Assembly (NCBI GenBank): GCA_910587405.1 | Contig: CAJUKS010000015.1 | Location: 9,036-38,106, forward strand | DNA from: an uncultured Alphaproteobacteria bacterium | Lineage (GTDB): Bacteria > Pseudomonadota > Alphaproteobacteria > RF32 > CAG-239 | Direction of reading: 5' to 3' | DNA length: 29,071 nucleotides | In this document: in pieces, positions 1-7,443 of the stretch | Layout: every line of letters starts with the position of its first letter | Numbering within the stretch: the stretch's first letter is position 1 | Notes under the pieces: generated by a model | What the model was told of the DNA's origin: nothing | Database searches by the model: none | The model's input: the letters and a program-made list of their open reading frames with translations, nothing else | Program-made: the position numbers and the translations under genes

Positions 1-90
1 CATCGGTTGGTTTTGCTTAGCGCTTCTCCTCATCCGCCATTTACAGCACCGTCTTGATGGCGGTGTTTTTTTTCGGCGTCTGAGCTGTTT
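1..90. repeat. Direct repeat, copy 1 (90 bases)
   Basis: Bases 1-90 recur at 218-307 with one difference (G at 56, A at 273). The unit begins CATCGGTTGG and ends GAGCTGTTT. It contains a terminator-like hairpin (CCGCCAT/ATGGCGG plus a T-run). The period is 217 bases, and the intervening 127 bases occur once in the window. The window starts inside the repeat, so more copies may lie to the left. Confidence 0.9.
33..73 (+). terminator. Terminator-like hairpin in repeat copy 1
   Basis: CCGCCAT (34-40) pairs with ATGGCGG (57-63) and is followed by TG and a run of eight T (66-73). A gene ending left of the window would be terminated here. Confidence 0.6.
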
Positions 91-217
91 CAAGCGTCGC
101 CTCGGCTTGCTTTCAACAGACGGGATTATGGCTTGGGCATCTAACGCCGTTGCGGGCGCTGCCGCTTTCTTGCGTCGTAAGATGTTCCCAAGAGCTTGCA
201 GACAAAACCAACCGGAG

Positions 218-307
218 CATCGGTTGGTTTTGCTTAGCGCTTCTCCTCATCCGCCATTTACAGCACCGTCTTAATGGCGGTGTTTTTTTTCGGCGTCTGA
301 GCTGTTT
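218..307. repeat. Direct repeat, copy 2 (90 bases)
   Basis: This is the second copy of the unit at 1-90. Its first bases form the right arm of an 11-bp perfect hairpin: arms 204-214 and 221-231, loop GAGCAT. The matching left arm for copy 1 would lie outside the window. The duplication thus covers a hairpin plus a terminator, which suggests a repeated gene end or a dispersed intergenic repeat. Confidence 0.9.
250..290 (+). terminator. Terminator-like hairpin in repeat copy 2
   Basis: Same structure as at 33-73, shifted by 217 bases. CCGCCAT pairs with ATGGCGG and an eight-T run follows. The loop carries the single base that differs between the two copies. Confidence 0.6.
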
Positions 308-475
308 GATTAAAAGATGCAGCGTCTTTTTTCTTATTTCACCGAAATGCAGATTTTGTAAGCGCTTGACTTTGTTAAAATGCCTATGATAAATTCGCCT
401 TATATTAGAAATTTTAAAAATTATGCTACTTATGCGAATTATGTTTTTGCAGTGCCGTGTTATGGAGAAAATAAT

Positions 476-1444
476 ATGATTTCATTAGATGATATTGCCA
501 CAGTTTTGGACGATACTTTTTCACAATCTTTAGAAAAGGATCTGGGAGTTTATTTCTCCAGATTCAAGAATTGTAAAACATGGTTTTTTTCAAGTGATTA
601 TTGCATAGGAGATAAAAACAAGCCCAATGATGTTATCACTTTTTCTATCTATCCGTATCTGGAAGACCTTCATAAGCTTTGTGATTTGGTAAAAAGCAAG
701 CTTCCGTGTGACATAAAAAAAACGAGGGAGGTTGGAGAAAGCGGTTTAACGTTTTTGCGAGAGAACGGTTTTATCTTCAATATATCTTTTATCATTGTAA
801 ATAAAAAATTCTTATTTTCTTGTCCGAATAAATGTAAGGCTGATGTTGTAAGGGAATGCCTAACCAAGACTATGCAAGAGTTAAACAAAGACAGTGCAAA
901 TGCTGATTATGTTAAATCCTTTCAACGGTTTTATCAAAAAGCAAAATCTAATAATTTCAATGTTTCCTTATTTGAAAACATGTATATTACGTCTTTTTTG
1001 GCTGCATATATCAGCCGCATATTATCTGTTTCCGCCAATGCTTCCAAATTATGCTGGTTTGGAGACAGAGACGCCATAATGGAATATGGCGGAGACATAA
1101 TAAGAATAACTTATGATTTGAATTACTGGGGACTTTTGCGCCAAAAGAATTATCCTTTGGAAAAGACAGAAATATTAGGGATTGGTATGCAGGCGAAAGA
1201 TAAAAAAGAACTGTGGTATGATGAGCTTGTTCGTATATCGGATTATATAGCAGGAACTCTTGCATCTTGGGATCTTAATACAAATTTGGTTGATAAACCG
1301 AAACACGGCGAGATGCTTGAAAATGTATTCTCAGATAATTCATTGTTGGGAATCATTCGTCTGAATATAACAGAAGACGGAGGTATTCAGGCTTCCAGAA
1401 TAACGGTGTCAAAAAGTTCTCCCGATAAAGTTTCGCAGGTATGA
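476..1444 (+). CDS. Hypothetical protein, possibly a distant DUF3800-like protein
   Basis: This is a 322-residue protein of unknown function. The reading frame opens further upstream at 380, but ATG 476 has a GGAG at 464-467 with 8-base spacing, so I use that start. No signal peptide or membrane helix is visible. The C-terminal half has WFGDRD near residue 194 and DELVRISDYIAG near 249-260. These faintly recall the late acidic and LADLIAG-type motifs of DUF3800 (RNase H-like fold) proteins. The similarity is weak and the usual N-terminal DES motif is not clear. The coding sequence is markedly richer in A and T than the genes to its right and has no operon partner, which fits an acquired accessory gene. 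The existence of the gene is fairly sure; the family is a guess. Confidence 0.75.
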   Translation: MISLDDIATVLDDTFSQSLEKDLGVYFSRFKNCKTWFFSSDYCIGDKNKPNDVITFSIYPYLEDLHKLCDLVKSKLPCDIKKTREVGESGLTFLRENGFIFNISFIIVNKKFLFSCPNKCKADVVRECLTKTMQELNKDSANADYVKSFQRFYQKAKSNNFNVSLFENMYITSFLAAYISRILSVSANASKLCWFGDRDAIMEYGGDIIRITYDLNYWGLLRQKNYPLEKTEILGIGMQAKDKKELWYDELVRISDYIAGTLASWDLNTNLVDKPKHGEMLENVFSDNSLLGIIRLNITEDGGIQASRITVSKSSPDKVSQV

Positions 1445-1504
1445 ACATTTTTTCCGTTTTTTTTCAGAAACGACGCCGCCGGCGGTTTGTCGGCAAGACG
1501 GCGG

Positions 1505-1533
1505 CTTGCATTGACAGGCAGGGGAACTTATAT
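1505..1533 (+). promoter_or_regulatory. Candidate RpoH (sigma-32) heat-shock promoter
   Basis: CTTG at 1505-1508 is separated by 18 bases from CTTATAT at 1527-1533. This matches the published alphaproteobacterial heat-shock pattern CTTG-N17/18-CYTATNT. The final G of the extended consensus is absent. It sits about 100 bases before a gene for an Hsp20 protein, which is the kind of gene such promoters drive. An overlapping sigma-70 reading also exists (TTGACA 1511-1516, TAGATT 1533-1538, spacer 16). Confidence 0.5.
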
Positions 1534-1631
1534 AGATTACAGACCGGGGCGAATCTGTTTGAGAAACATGAAGAATACAGAATCGTGAGCAGAAAGCCCG
1601 GTGAGGTTTAACCAGTATAAGGAGAGACAAA

Positions 1632-2258
1632 ATGTTGAAGATGTCAGTTCGTCGGGGTGCCGCCGTTTTGACCGCGGCTTTAATAATGACGGGGTTAAGT
1701 TTTTCTGTTCAAGCCGAGCAAACCGGCAATCAAAATACCGTTTCGGCAGCGGACAATTCTGAAATCGGTATGTTGAAACAACGGTTGGATGCTCAGGAAC
1801 GGATAATCAACAATCTGCTTAGGCAGAGCGATCCGTTTTTTGCAGCTCCCGGCGGCGCGGCAGATTTTTGGATGCCGGTTCCTGATTTGCGAATGGATTT
1901 CGGCGGTTTTCCGGTTCCGGTAAAATCCGATGTTTTCGGGCGGATGAACGTTTCCGATCAAAAAGACAAAATTGAGGTGTCGGTCGAAATGCCGGGGATG
2001 GAAAAAGGCGACATCAATATTGAAGTCAAAAACGACGTTTTAACCATTTCCGGAGAGAAAAAGCAGGCTCAGGAAGTTAAAGAAGGAGATTATTACATGC
2101 AGGAACGTCAGTTCGGAACCTTTAAGCGCGCGATTCAATTGCCGCCGGACGCGGATGTGGATAAAATTTCCAGCAGTCTCAACAACGGTGTTTTGACCAT
2201 TCTGATTCCCAAAGAGGCGGCACAGCCCCAACAAGTCAAGAAAATTCCGGTAAAATAG
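1632..2258 (+). CDS. Hsp20/alpha-crystallin small heat-shock protein with a signal peptide
   Basis: This 208-residue protein starts at ATG 1632 with GGAG at 1621-1624. Residues 1-28 form a typical Sec signal peptide: basic start, hydrophobic core, cleavage after VQA. A short coiled-coil-prone stretch (46-65) and a proline/glycine-rich linker follow. An alpha-crystallin domain spans about 100-195, with EMPGMEKGDI, the LTISGEK strand and the conserved NNGVLTILIPK end. Small heat-shock proteins normally hold unfolding proteins in the cytoplasm; the leader implies this one acts in the periplasm. The gene stands alone, with its own terminator and a heat-shock-like promoter. The domain call is firm; export is inferred from the leader alone. 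Confidence 0.9.
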   Translation: MLKMSVRRGAAVLTAALIMTGLSFSVQAEQTGNQNTVSAADNSEIGMLKQRLDAQERIINNLLRQSDPFFAAPGGAADFWMPVPDLRMDFGGFPVPVKSDVFGRMNVSDQKDKIEVSVEMPGMEKGDINIEVKNDVLTISGEKKQAQEVKEGDYYMQERQFGTFKRAIQLPPDADVDKISSSLNNGVLTILIPKEAAQPQQVKKIPVK

Positions 2259-2272
2259 GAAGGCCGGTAATC

Positions 2273-2301
2273 AAAAACCGGTGCCGCGGGCGCCGGTTTT
2301 T
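2273..2301 (+). terminator. Terminator after the Hsp20 gene
   Basis: AAAAACCGG (2273-2281) pairs with CCGGTTTTT (2293-2301) around a GC-rich loop, 15 bases after the stop codon. The A-run/T-run arms make it potentially bidirectional. Confidence 0.8.
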
Positions 2302-2353
2302 GTGCGTTTAAAGACATTTTTTGCCGCTGTTTGAATTTTTTTTATAAAAAGTC

Positions 2354-2384
2354 TTGACTTCGAGTAAACTCTAAACTTTATGAT
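2354..2384 (+). promoter_or_regulatory. MerR-type promoter with 19-base spacer and dyad
   Basis: TTGACT (2354-2359) and TATGAT (2379-2384) are 19 bases apart, too far for ordinary sigma-70 promoters but typical of promoters remodelled by MerR-family activators. The spacer contains the dyad TTcGAGTaaACTCtAA (2359-2374), the usual GAGT-N2-ACTC style of MerR operators. A 17-base alternative (-10 TTTATG) exists. No MerR gene is present in the window. Confidence 0.6.
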
Positions 2385-2426
2385 GCCGTTCAGGAAGATT
2401 CGTTCTTAACCGATAAGGAGATAAAA

Positions 2427-4175
2427 ATGACCTGTTTAGATAAAATCAATTCCCCGGCCGATCTCAAAAAGCTGGATATGGAAGAACTGAAAACTTTGGC
2501 GGGTAACATACGTGCCGCCGTTTTGAATCGCGATAGCAAAATCGGCGGCCATGTCGGCCCAAATCTAGGAATTGTCGAAACCGCAATTGCGCTTCATTAT
2601 GTGTTCAATTCCCCGGTCGACAAAATTGTTTATGATGTTTCGCATCAATGTTATCCGCATAAAATATTAACCGGTCGCAAAAACGGATTTTTGAACGATG
2701 CGGAAATGGGCAAAATTTCCGGTTACACCAGTCCGGCCGAGAGTGAACATGACTTTTTCGTCGTCGGCCATACCTCGACTTCGGTCAGTCTGGCCTGCGG
2801 GCTGGCCAAAGCACGGGATCTGCAGGGCGAAAAGCATAATGTGATTGCGGTGATCGGCGACGGTTCTCTCTCCGGCGGCGAAGCTCTGGAGGGTTTGAGC
2901 AATGCGGCGGTTTTGGGCAGCAACATCATTATTGTCGTCAATGACAACGAAATGTCGATTGCCGAAAACCACGGCGGTTTGTACAATAACCTGCGCCTGT
3001 TGCGCGAAACCGGCGGCAAGGCGGAATGCAATATGTTCAAAGCGTTGGGGTTTGACTATCATTATGTCGAAGACGGTAATTCCCTGCCGCAAATGATTGA
3101 GGTGTTAAACAGGGTCAGGGACACCGACCGTCCGACCGTGGTTCATATCCGTACCCTGAAAGGAAAAGGCTATTCTTTTGCCGAAAAGGATAAGGAAAAA
3201 TGGCATTGGAATCTGCCGTTTGATCTTGCCAGCGGTGAGATAACCGTGGATATCGGCGGCGAAAACTATAATGACATTACTTTTGATTTTATGAAAAAGA
3301 AAATTGCCGCCGACAAAAGGGTGGTGTTGGTTAATGCAGGTACGCCCGGCGCTTTCGGGCTCACAGCCGAAAGAAGGGCGTTGCTGGGACAGAACTATGT
3401 TGACGTCGGCATTGCCGAAGAACATGCGGTGGCGATGTCGTCGGCGTTGGCCAAAGGCGGCTGCAAGCCGGTCTATATGGTATGGAGTTCGTTTGTTCAG
3501 AGAACTTATGACCAGTTTTCGCAGGATCTGGCAATTAACCGCAACCCGGCGGTGATTCTGGTTTCGGGTGCCGGTATTTCCGGCGGTGACGTGACTCTCC
3601 TGGGATGTTTTGACATTCCCCTGATTTCCAACATTCCGAATATTGTTTATCTGGCGCCGGCCACCAAAGAAGAATATCTGGCAATGTTGGCGTGGGGAAT
3701 TGAGCAAACGGAACATCCGGTCGTTATTCGCGTACCCTCGACGGTTGTTTATGCCGGAAAAGAGGCGGATAACGATTATGGACAGTTGAATCGTTATCAG
3801 GTGGTTAAATCGGGTTCCAAAGTTGCCGTTTTGGGGTTGGGGAGTTTTCTGCCGCTGGGTGCCCGTGTGGTTGACGAGTTGAAAAAGCATGACATCGATG
3901 CCACTCTGATCAACCCGCGTTTTGTCAGCGGAGCGGATACAGAGTTGCTGAAGCGGTTGAAAAACGATCATCAGTTGGCGGTAACGCTGGAAGACGGCGT
4001 TGTCGCCGGCGGTTTCGGCGAAAAAATTGCCCGTTTTTACGGCGCGGACGCGATGAAAGTTCTTAATTTCGGCGCCGATAAAGAATTTACCGACCGGGTA
4101 CCGCTTGAGGTCCTTTACCGCCGTTATCATCTGACGCCGGAACAGATTGTTGCCGATATTCTGCATGCTCTGTAA
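2427..4175 (+). CDS. DXS-family (1-deoxy-D-xylulose-5-phosphate synthase-like) transketolase
   Basis: This 582-residue protein belongs to the thiamine-diphosphate-dependent DXS/transketolase family. The start has AAGGAG 8 bases upstream. Seen in order: the DXS-type N-terminus with LGIVETAIALHYVF and YDVSHQCYPHKILTGR; GHTSTS with His115; the cofactor motif GDG (144-146) to NDN (172-174); the transketolase pyrimidine domain with the catalytic Glu in GIAEEHA (Glu331); and a C-terminal transketolase domain. True DXS enzymes, about 620 residues long, carry DGPTH before the IPN stretch that binds substrate. Here the equivalent reads GISGGDVTLLGCFDI and the protein is about 40 residues shorter. It may be a paralogue with another substrate rather than the enzyme of isoprenoid synthesis. 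It is monocistronic. Confidence 0.85.
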   Translation: MTCLDKINSPADLKKLDMEELKTLAGNIRAAVLNRDSKIGGHVGPNLGIVETAIALHYVFNSPVDKIVYDVSHQCYPHKILTGRKNGFLNDAEMGKISGYTSPAESEHDFFVVGHTSTSVSLACGLAKARDLQGEKHNVIAVIGDGSLSGGEALEGLSNAAVLGSNIIIVVNDNEMSIAENHGGLYNNLRLLRETGGKAECNMFKALGFDYHYVEDGNSLPQMIEVLNRVRDTDRPTVVHIRTLKGKGYSFAEKDKEKWHWNLPFDLASGEITVDIGGENYNDITFDFMKKKIAADKRVVLVNAGTPGAFGLTAERRALLGQNYVDVGIAEEHAVAMSSALAKGGCKPVYMVWSSFVQRTYDQFSQDLAINRNPAVILVSGAGISGGDVTLLGCFDIPLISNIPNIVYLAPATKEEYLAMLAWGIEQTEHPVVIRVPSTVVYAGKEADNDYGQLNRYQVVKSGSKVAVLGLGSFLPLGARVVDELKKHDIDATLINPRFVSGADTELLKRLKNDHQLAVTLEDGVVAGGFGEKIARFYGADAMKVLNFGADKEFTDRVPLEVLYRRYHLTPEQIVADILHAL

Positions 4176-4195
4176 GCTTGTTTCTGCCGTCTTTG

Positions 4196-4222
4196 AAGCC
4201 CCTTCGTGATGAAGGGGCTTTT
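4196..4222 (+). terminator. Terminator after the DXS-family gene
   Basis: AAGCCCCTTC (4196-4205) pairs with GAAGGGGCTT (4211-4220), giving a 10-bp stem with a five-base loop and a short T-tail, 20 bases after the stop codon. Confidence 0.8.
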
Positions 4223-4260
4223 GAGGTTTTGCGACAAAGGTTTGCCGTTTTGTAATATTT

Positions 4261-4266
4261 TATAAT
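4261..4266 (+). promoter_or_regulatory. Probable -10 element of the acyltransferase gene
   Basis: A perfect TATAAT lies 66 bases before the start codon, just after a terminator. No good -35 is found at 16-18 bases (TTGCCG at 4242 is only 13 away), so the promoter is tentative. Confidence 0.35.
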
Positions 4267-4331
4267 TTTTGTTGATTTGCCATCGGCAGAACACTGCGGC
4301 ATACTGGGGCATGACAACAAAAGGAGACTTA

Positions 4332-4895
4332 ATGATGAAACACGGAAAAAACTTTACCCTCGGCGAATATGTAATTATAAAAAAACCGGAGTTGGTGGAA
4401 GTCGGGGACAATGTGCGGATTGCCGATTTTTGCCGTATTTCGTCAGCCTGCAAAATCGGTTCCGACTGCGAGATTGCGCCCGGTACGTATATTGCCGGCG
4501 GCGACGGCAAATATACTTTTGAAATGGGCAGTTTTTCCAGTTTGGCCGCCGGGGTGAAGGTGTGGTTGTCAAGCAATGACTATGTCAACGAGTTGGTTAC
4601 GCATTCGGTTCCGGAAGTGAAGGAAATTCAGGGCAACGTCCGGTTGGGAAAATTTACCGGCGTCGGTACCAACTCGGTGATCATGCCGGGTAATGATATT
4701 CCCGAAGGGGTAACGATCGGCGCTTTGAGCTTTGTTCCGTCCGGTTATCAGTTTGAACCTTGGACCGTTTATGCCGGGCGGCCGATCCGCGCGATTAAGA
4801 AACGCAATCGGGCCAACATTATGCGTACGCTGATGAAAATCGGCTATATTGATGAGGAAGCCGCGGAAATGCCCGATAAATTGTGTGCCGAATAG
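4332..4895 (+). CDS. Hexapeptide-repeat (left-handed beta-helix) acyltransferase
   Basis: This 187-residue protein begins at ATG 4332 (or the adjacent ATG 4335), preceded by AGGAG at 4322-4326. The frame is open upstream to 4269 without a ribosome binding site. Repeated hexapeptide-like turns (VGDNVRIADFCRIS, IGSDCEIAPGTYI, LGKFTGVGTNSVIMPG, IPEGVTIGALSFV) predict a left-handed beta-helix as in maltose/galactoside and antibiotic O-acetyltransferases. It ends with the family's usual YAGRPIRAIKKR. Such enzymes move an acetyl group from acetyl-CoA to a hydroxyl of a sugar or similar acceptor and act as trimers. The acceptor cannot be told; a role in surface sugars is possible. The gene is single and converges with the TPR gene on its right. 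Confidence 0.85.
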   Translation: MMKHGKNFTLGEYVIIKKPELVEVGDNVRIADFCRISSACKIGSDCEIAPGTYIAGGDGKYTFEMGSFSSLAAGVKVWLSSNDYVNELVTHSVPEVKEIQGNVRLGKFTGVGTNSVIMPGNDIPEGVTIGALSFVPSGYQFEPWTVYAGRPIRAIKKRNRANIMRTLMKIGYIDEEAAEMPDKLCAE

Positions 4896-4915
4896 GCCTA
4901 TGATCGGAAATCAAA

Positions 4916-6307
4916 TTATAGCCGGATCGGATTCTGGTCGCCGGAATCGGTTTCGGCCGTAATCTGCCGGGTTTTGGCAATGCCGGTTCGGACCTGGCGT
5001 GCCGCCGCTTCATGTTTAAGCGTTTCAAAAATATAAAGGGCGTCATGATAACATGCCAGCGCCTCCTGCAACGCCTCGCGGTTGGCGGCGGTTTTGCCTT
5101 CAAGATAATAAACTTCGGCTATTTTTTCCTGAATTTGCGCCCATAGCAACGGTTGGCGGTTTTCGGTGATGATTTTTTGCTGGTTACGATAGGCGTTGAC
5201 GGCCAGCCGGCAGATGTCCGCGCTATTGGTCAGATGGGCGAGGTTGTGAAGAAGATAACCGAGGTTGCCCTGAATATAACTCCAAAAACGCGGAAATTGC
5301 GCCTGAGTGAATATCCGTTCGCTTTCGCGAAGCTGGTAAACCGAATCGCGCAGAGCCTGCAGGTCTTCGGTTTGTTTCCAGTAATTGTAATAAAGGCCGG
5401 AAAGCTTATAGCAAATATAACCGTAATCATAGGGATAGGTATATTTGCCGAAATATTTCTGTGCCTGATGATAATGGCTGATGGCGGCGCGAAAATAAGT
5501 TCCGGGATGACGAGCCATATAAACCGACGCACAGTCGTTGAGCTGTCCGAGATGAAGGTAAATGCAGCCGAGGTGGGTGGGCTGCAAAATTTGTTTTTGG
5601 TATTTGAGGGCAGTTTCAAACAAGTTGCCGATGGTCTTAAAGTCGTCAACGCTGCGGTTGTCGGCGGCGGCGCTCATATAGATCAGACCGAGCTGATTGA
5701 GCAGGTAAGGCATATAGTCAAGACCGAGCGATTTGACCGAATCGATTTGCGAAATGCGGCGGATGATTTTTTTGAGAAGATATTTTTTATAGATTTTAGA
5801 TTCGGCGTCGGGGCGGTTGACGGCGCTGACGATCGTTCCCGTCAACAAGTCGAGCAGGGCGGAAGGAAAGCTTTGTTCGTCGTTAAACGCCTCGGCCGGC
5901 ACATACATGCTGTCAAGCAGACAGACAAAAGACTGTTCGTCGTTTTCGTACTGGCGCGGGGTTTGGAAGTTGAGCCGGATGCGGCCGGTTTCGCGATAGC
6001 CCCAAATCAGGACGTCGGCGCCGGTATGTTCAAGCAGGTTTTGCCCTTTGTCGATCAAGTCAAAAAAATTACGGCTTTCAAAATTGAGAAACGATTGGTC
6101 AAAATCGGGAATCAGGCATGATACTTCAAGGCCTTCGCATTGTTGCAGCAAACGGTTGAGCATGCAGCCGTTGCTGTTGCTGACATGATCGCAGAACTCG
6201 ACGACCGTTACCTTAAACCGGATGTCCGAACCTGCGGCTTCGGCACCGCTGCCGGAACCGTTAACCGGCGGTTTGGCAAAAATATGATGCAGCAGCCTTC
6301 GAAACAT
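4916..6307 (-). CDS. TPR-repeat protein of unknown function
   Basis: This 463-residue protein has no signal peptide. Residues 30-150 look like a small alpha/beta domain (VTVVEFCDH, ADVLIWGYRE). About 180-440 consists of helical pairs with TPR-like spacing, for example the YLHLGQLNDCASVYM, YICYKLSGLYYNYWKQTEDLQA and KIAEVYYLEGKTAANREAL regions. TPR arrays bind partner proteins. The start ATG (6305-6307) shares one base with the stop of the membrane-protein gene upstream (TAATG), so the two are almost surely translated together and may form one complex. I do not recognise the N-terminal domain and assign no function. Confidence 0.8.
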   Translation of the reverse strand: MFRRLLHHIFAKPPVNGSGSGAEAAGSDIRFKVTVVEFCDHVSNSNGCMLNRLLQQCEGLEVSCLIPDFDQSFLNFESRNFFDLIDKGQNLLEHTGADVLIWGYRETGRIRLNFQTPRQYENDEQSFVCLLDSMYVPAEAFNDEQSFPSALLDLLTGTIVSAVNRPDAESKIYKKYLLKKIIRRISQIDSVKSLGLDYMPYLLNQLGLIYMSAAADNRSVDDFKTIGNLFETALKYQKQILQPTHLGCIYLHLGQLNDCASVYMARHPGTYFRAAISHYHQAQKYFGKYTYPYDYGYICYKLSGLYYNYWKQTEDLQALRDSVYQLRESERIFTQAQFPRFWSYIQGNLGYLLHNLAHLTNSADICRLAVNAYRNQQKIITENRQPLLWAQIQEKIAEVYYLEGKTAANREALQEALACYHDALYIFETLKHEAAARQVRTGIAKTRQITAETDSGDQNPIRL

Positions 6308-7389
6308 TAAAATTGATCGTCCTTTTTTACATAGTTTTTAAATTCGTTGACGCGGTCTTGCAGTTCTTCCAGCACCTGAGCGTTGATGTCCTTAAAACTC
6401 TGCATCGGCGCCGGGATGTTGCGGAAACGATAAATCAGCCACAAAGCGATCAGAGAAGAGACCAGCAGCAGCGACCACGGTGTCGGCGAGTAGGCCTGAA
6501 AACATCCGAAAAACAACATCAACAGTTGAATTCGCATACTGAAAGACGCCGCCTGAGCCGGGTTCATTCCTTCGGCGACCGCCTGCTGAAAAGAAGTGTT
6601 GGCATACAGATCGTCGTAGCGGGGCAAAAAAGTCAGTTTGAGAAGCAGGGCCCATGCGAAATCGATCAGGAAAAACAGGGAAAGGATAATGCAGCACGAA
6701 GCGGCGCCTTCACCGGCCATCGGCGCCGTTAAGGCAAATAAGATCAGACCGCAGGCGGTGGCGTCATACCGTGAAATTTTGATTCGCGACGGATGCCACG
6801 AAAACGCCAACAACGCCGCAAAAGCGCCGGTATACATCCAACCGAAGATTCCGAGCAAAAACGGTGCCGCGTTAAGAGTTCCGAGAATGCCGATACCGCT
6901 TGAAACGGTCAGCGACTGTGAGGCCAGCATGCCGTCCCCGCTGTTGGCATAACGATAGATGCCGGCAAACAGCAATCCTGCCGCCGCGATGATTATCCGG
7001 TTGGTCCAGGGTTCCAGCGCGGGGATAAAACGGAGTGCGGAGTCGGGAATAACCGCTGCCGATAAAGCGACGGCAAGGATCAGAATCAACGGAAACCAAC
7101 GTTCCAGCCGCGGATATACGCCGACCGCGCTGATCATAAGCGCCCCGGCGAAGGGAATGATTATCTGCCAGAGATTAAAAGACCCGATAAAATCGTTGCC
7201 GTTATAGAGGAAGAAATAAGCCAGCAACATCAACGGCAGCAAAACCGCAAATAACGGCAAAAAAGCGGTGTTGGTTAAGCTTGCCTTGCGGTTAAAATTG
7301 CTTTTGCGGGCCATAACGCTGTAGCAGACGGCCGGCACGACAAAACTCAGAAAGGCCAGTCCCAGAGTAATCAGAAAATTCATGTTCAT
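6307..7389 (-). CDS. Polytopic membrane protein, possibly a degenerate MraY/WecA-like transferase
   Basis: This 360-residue protein has about ten hydrophobic helices and a charged C-terminal tail (about 320-360) predicted to be helical and cytoplasmic. The gene starts at ATG 7387-7389 with AGGGG 8 bases before it. The middle part recalls the MraY/WecA polyprenyl-phosphate sugar-phosphate transferase family: a region like NxxDGxxGL (here YANSGDGMLASQSL), then a glycine-rich helix, HPSRIKISRYDAT where active enzymes have NPARIFMGDSGS, and FFLIDFAWALLLKL in place of the PxxDT helix. The key GDxGS aspartate motif is not intact, so if the homology is real the protein has probably lost catalysis. 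This assignment is an inference; the membrane topology is plain. Confidence 0.8.
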   Translation of the reverse strand: MNMNFLITLGLAFLSFVVPAVCYSVMARKSNFNRKASLTNTAFLPLFAVLLPLMLLAYFFLYNGNDFIGSFNLWQIIIPFAGALMISAVGVYPRLERWFPLILILAVALSAAVIPDSALRFIPALEPWTNRIIIAAAGLLFAGIYRYANSGDGMLASQSLTVSSGIGILGTLNAAPFLLGIFGWMYTGAFAALLAFSWHPSRIKISRYDATACGLILFALTAPMAGEGAASCCIILSLFFLIDFAWALLLKLTFLPRYDDLYANTSFQQAVAEGMNPAQAASFSMRIQLLMLFFGCFQAYSPTPWSLLLVSSLIALWLIYRFRNIPAPMQSFKDINAQVLEELQDRVNEFKNYVKKDDQF

Positions 7390-7443
7390 CGCGGTGTCCC
7401 CTATTTGTTTATCAAACAGTTATAATATGATTATCCGATTTCT

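Larger units (their letters stand above)
91..475. other. Stretch without a convincing gene
   Basis: This stretch holds the second repeat copy and an 11-bp hairpin (204-231). A weak promoter-like region (TTGACT at 366-371, ATAAAT at 389-394, 17 bases apart) lies before the gene that starts at 476. A 79-codon open frame at 150-389 runs through both hairpins, lacks a ribosome binding site and resembles no family I know, so I do not call it a gene. Confidence 0.6.

Noticed and set aside
150..389. 79-codon open frame in the repeat region
   Set aside because: It runs through both the 11-bp hairpin and the terminator, lacks a ribosome binding site and has no recognisable protein features.
2302..2426. 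Thiamine (TPP) riboswitch before the DXS-family gene
   Set aside because: The conserved CUGAGA and related TPP elements are not present; the region is explained by the MerR-type promoter and a short leader.
3105..4166. 353-codon frame antisense to the DXS-family gene
   Set aside because: It is a shadow frame caused by codon bias; the opposite strand has intact thiamine-diphosphate motifs.
5153..6121. 322-codon frame opposite the TPR gene
   Set aside because: It has no ribosome binding site or family features, while the minus-strand gene is coupled to its neighbour.
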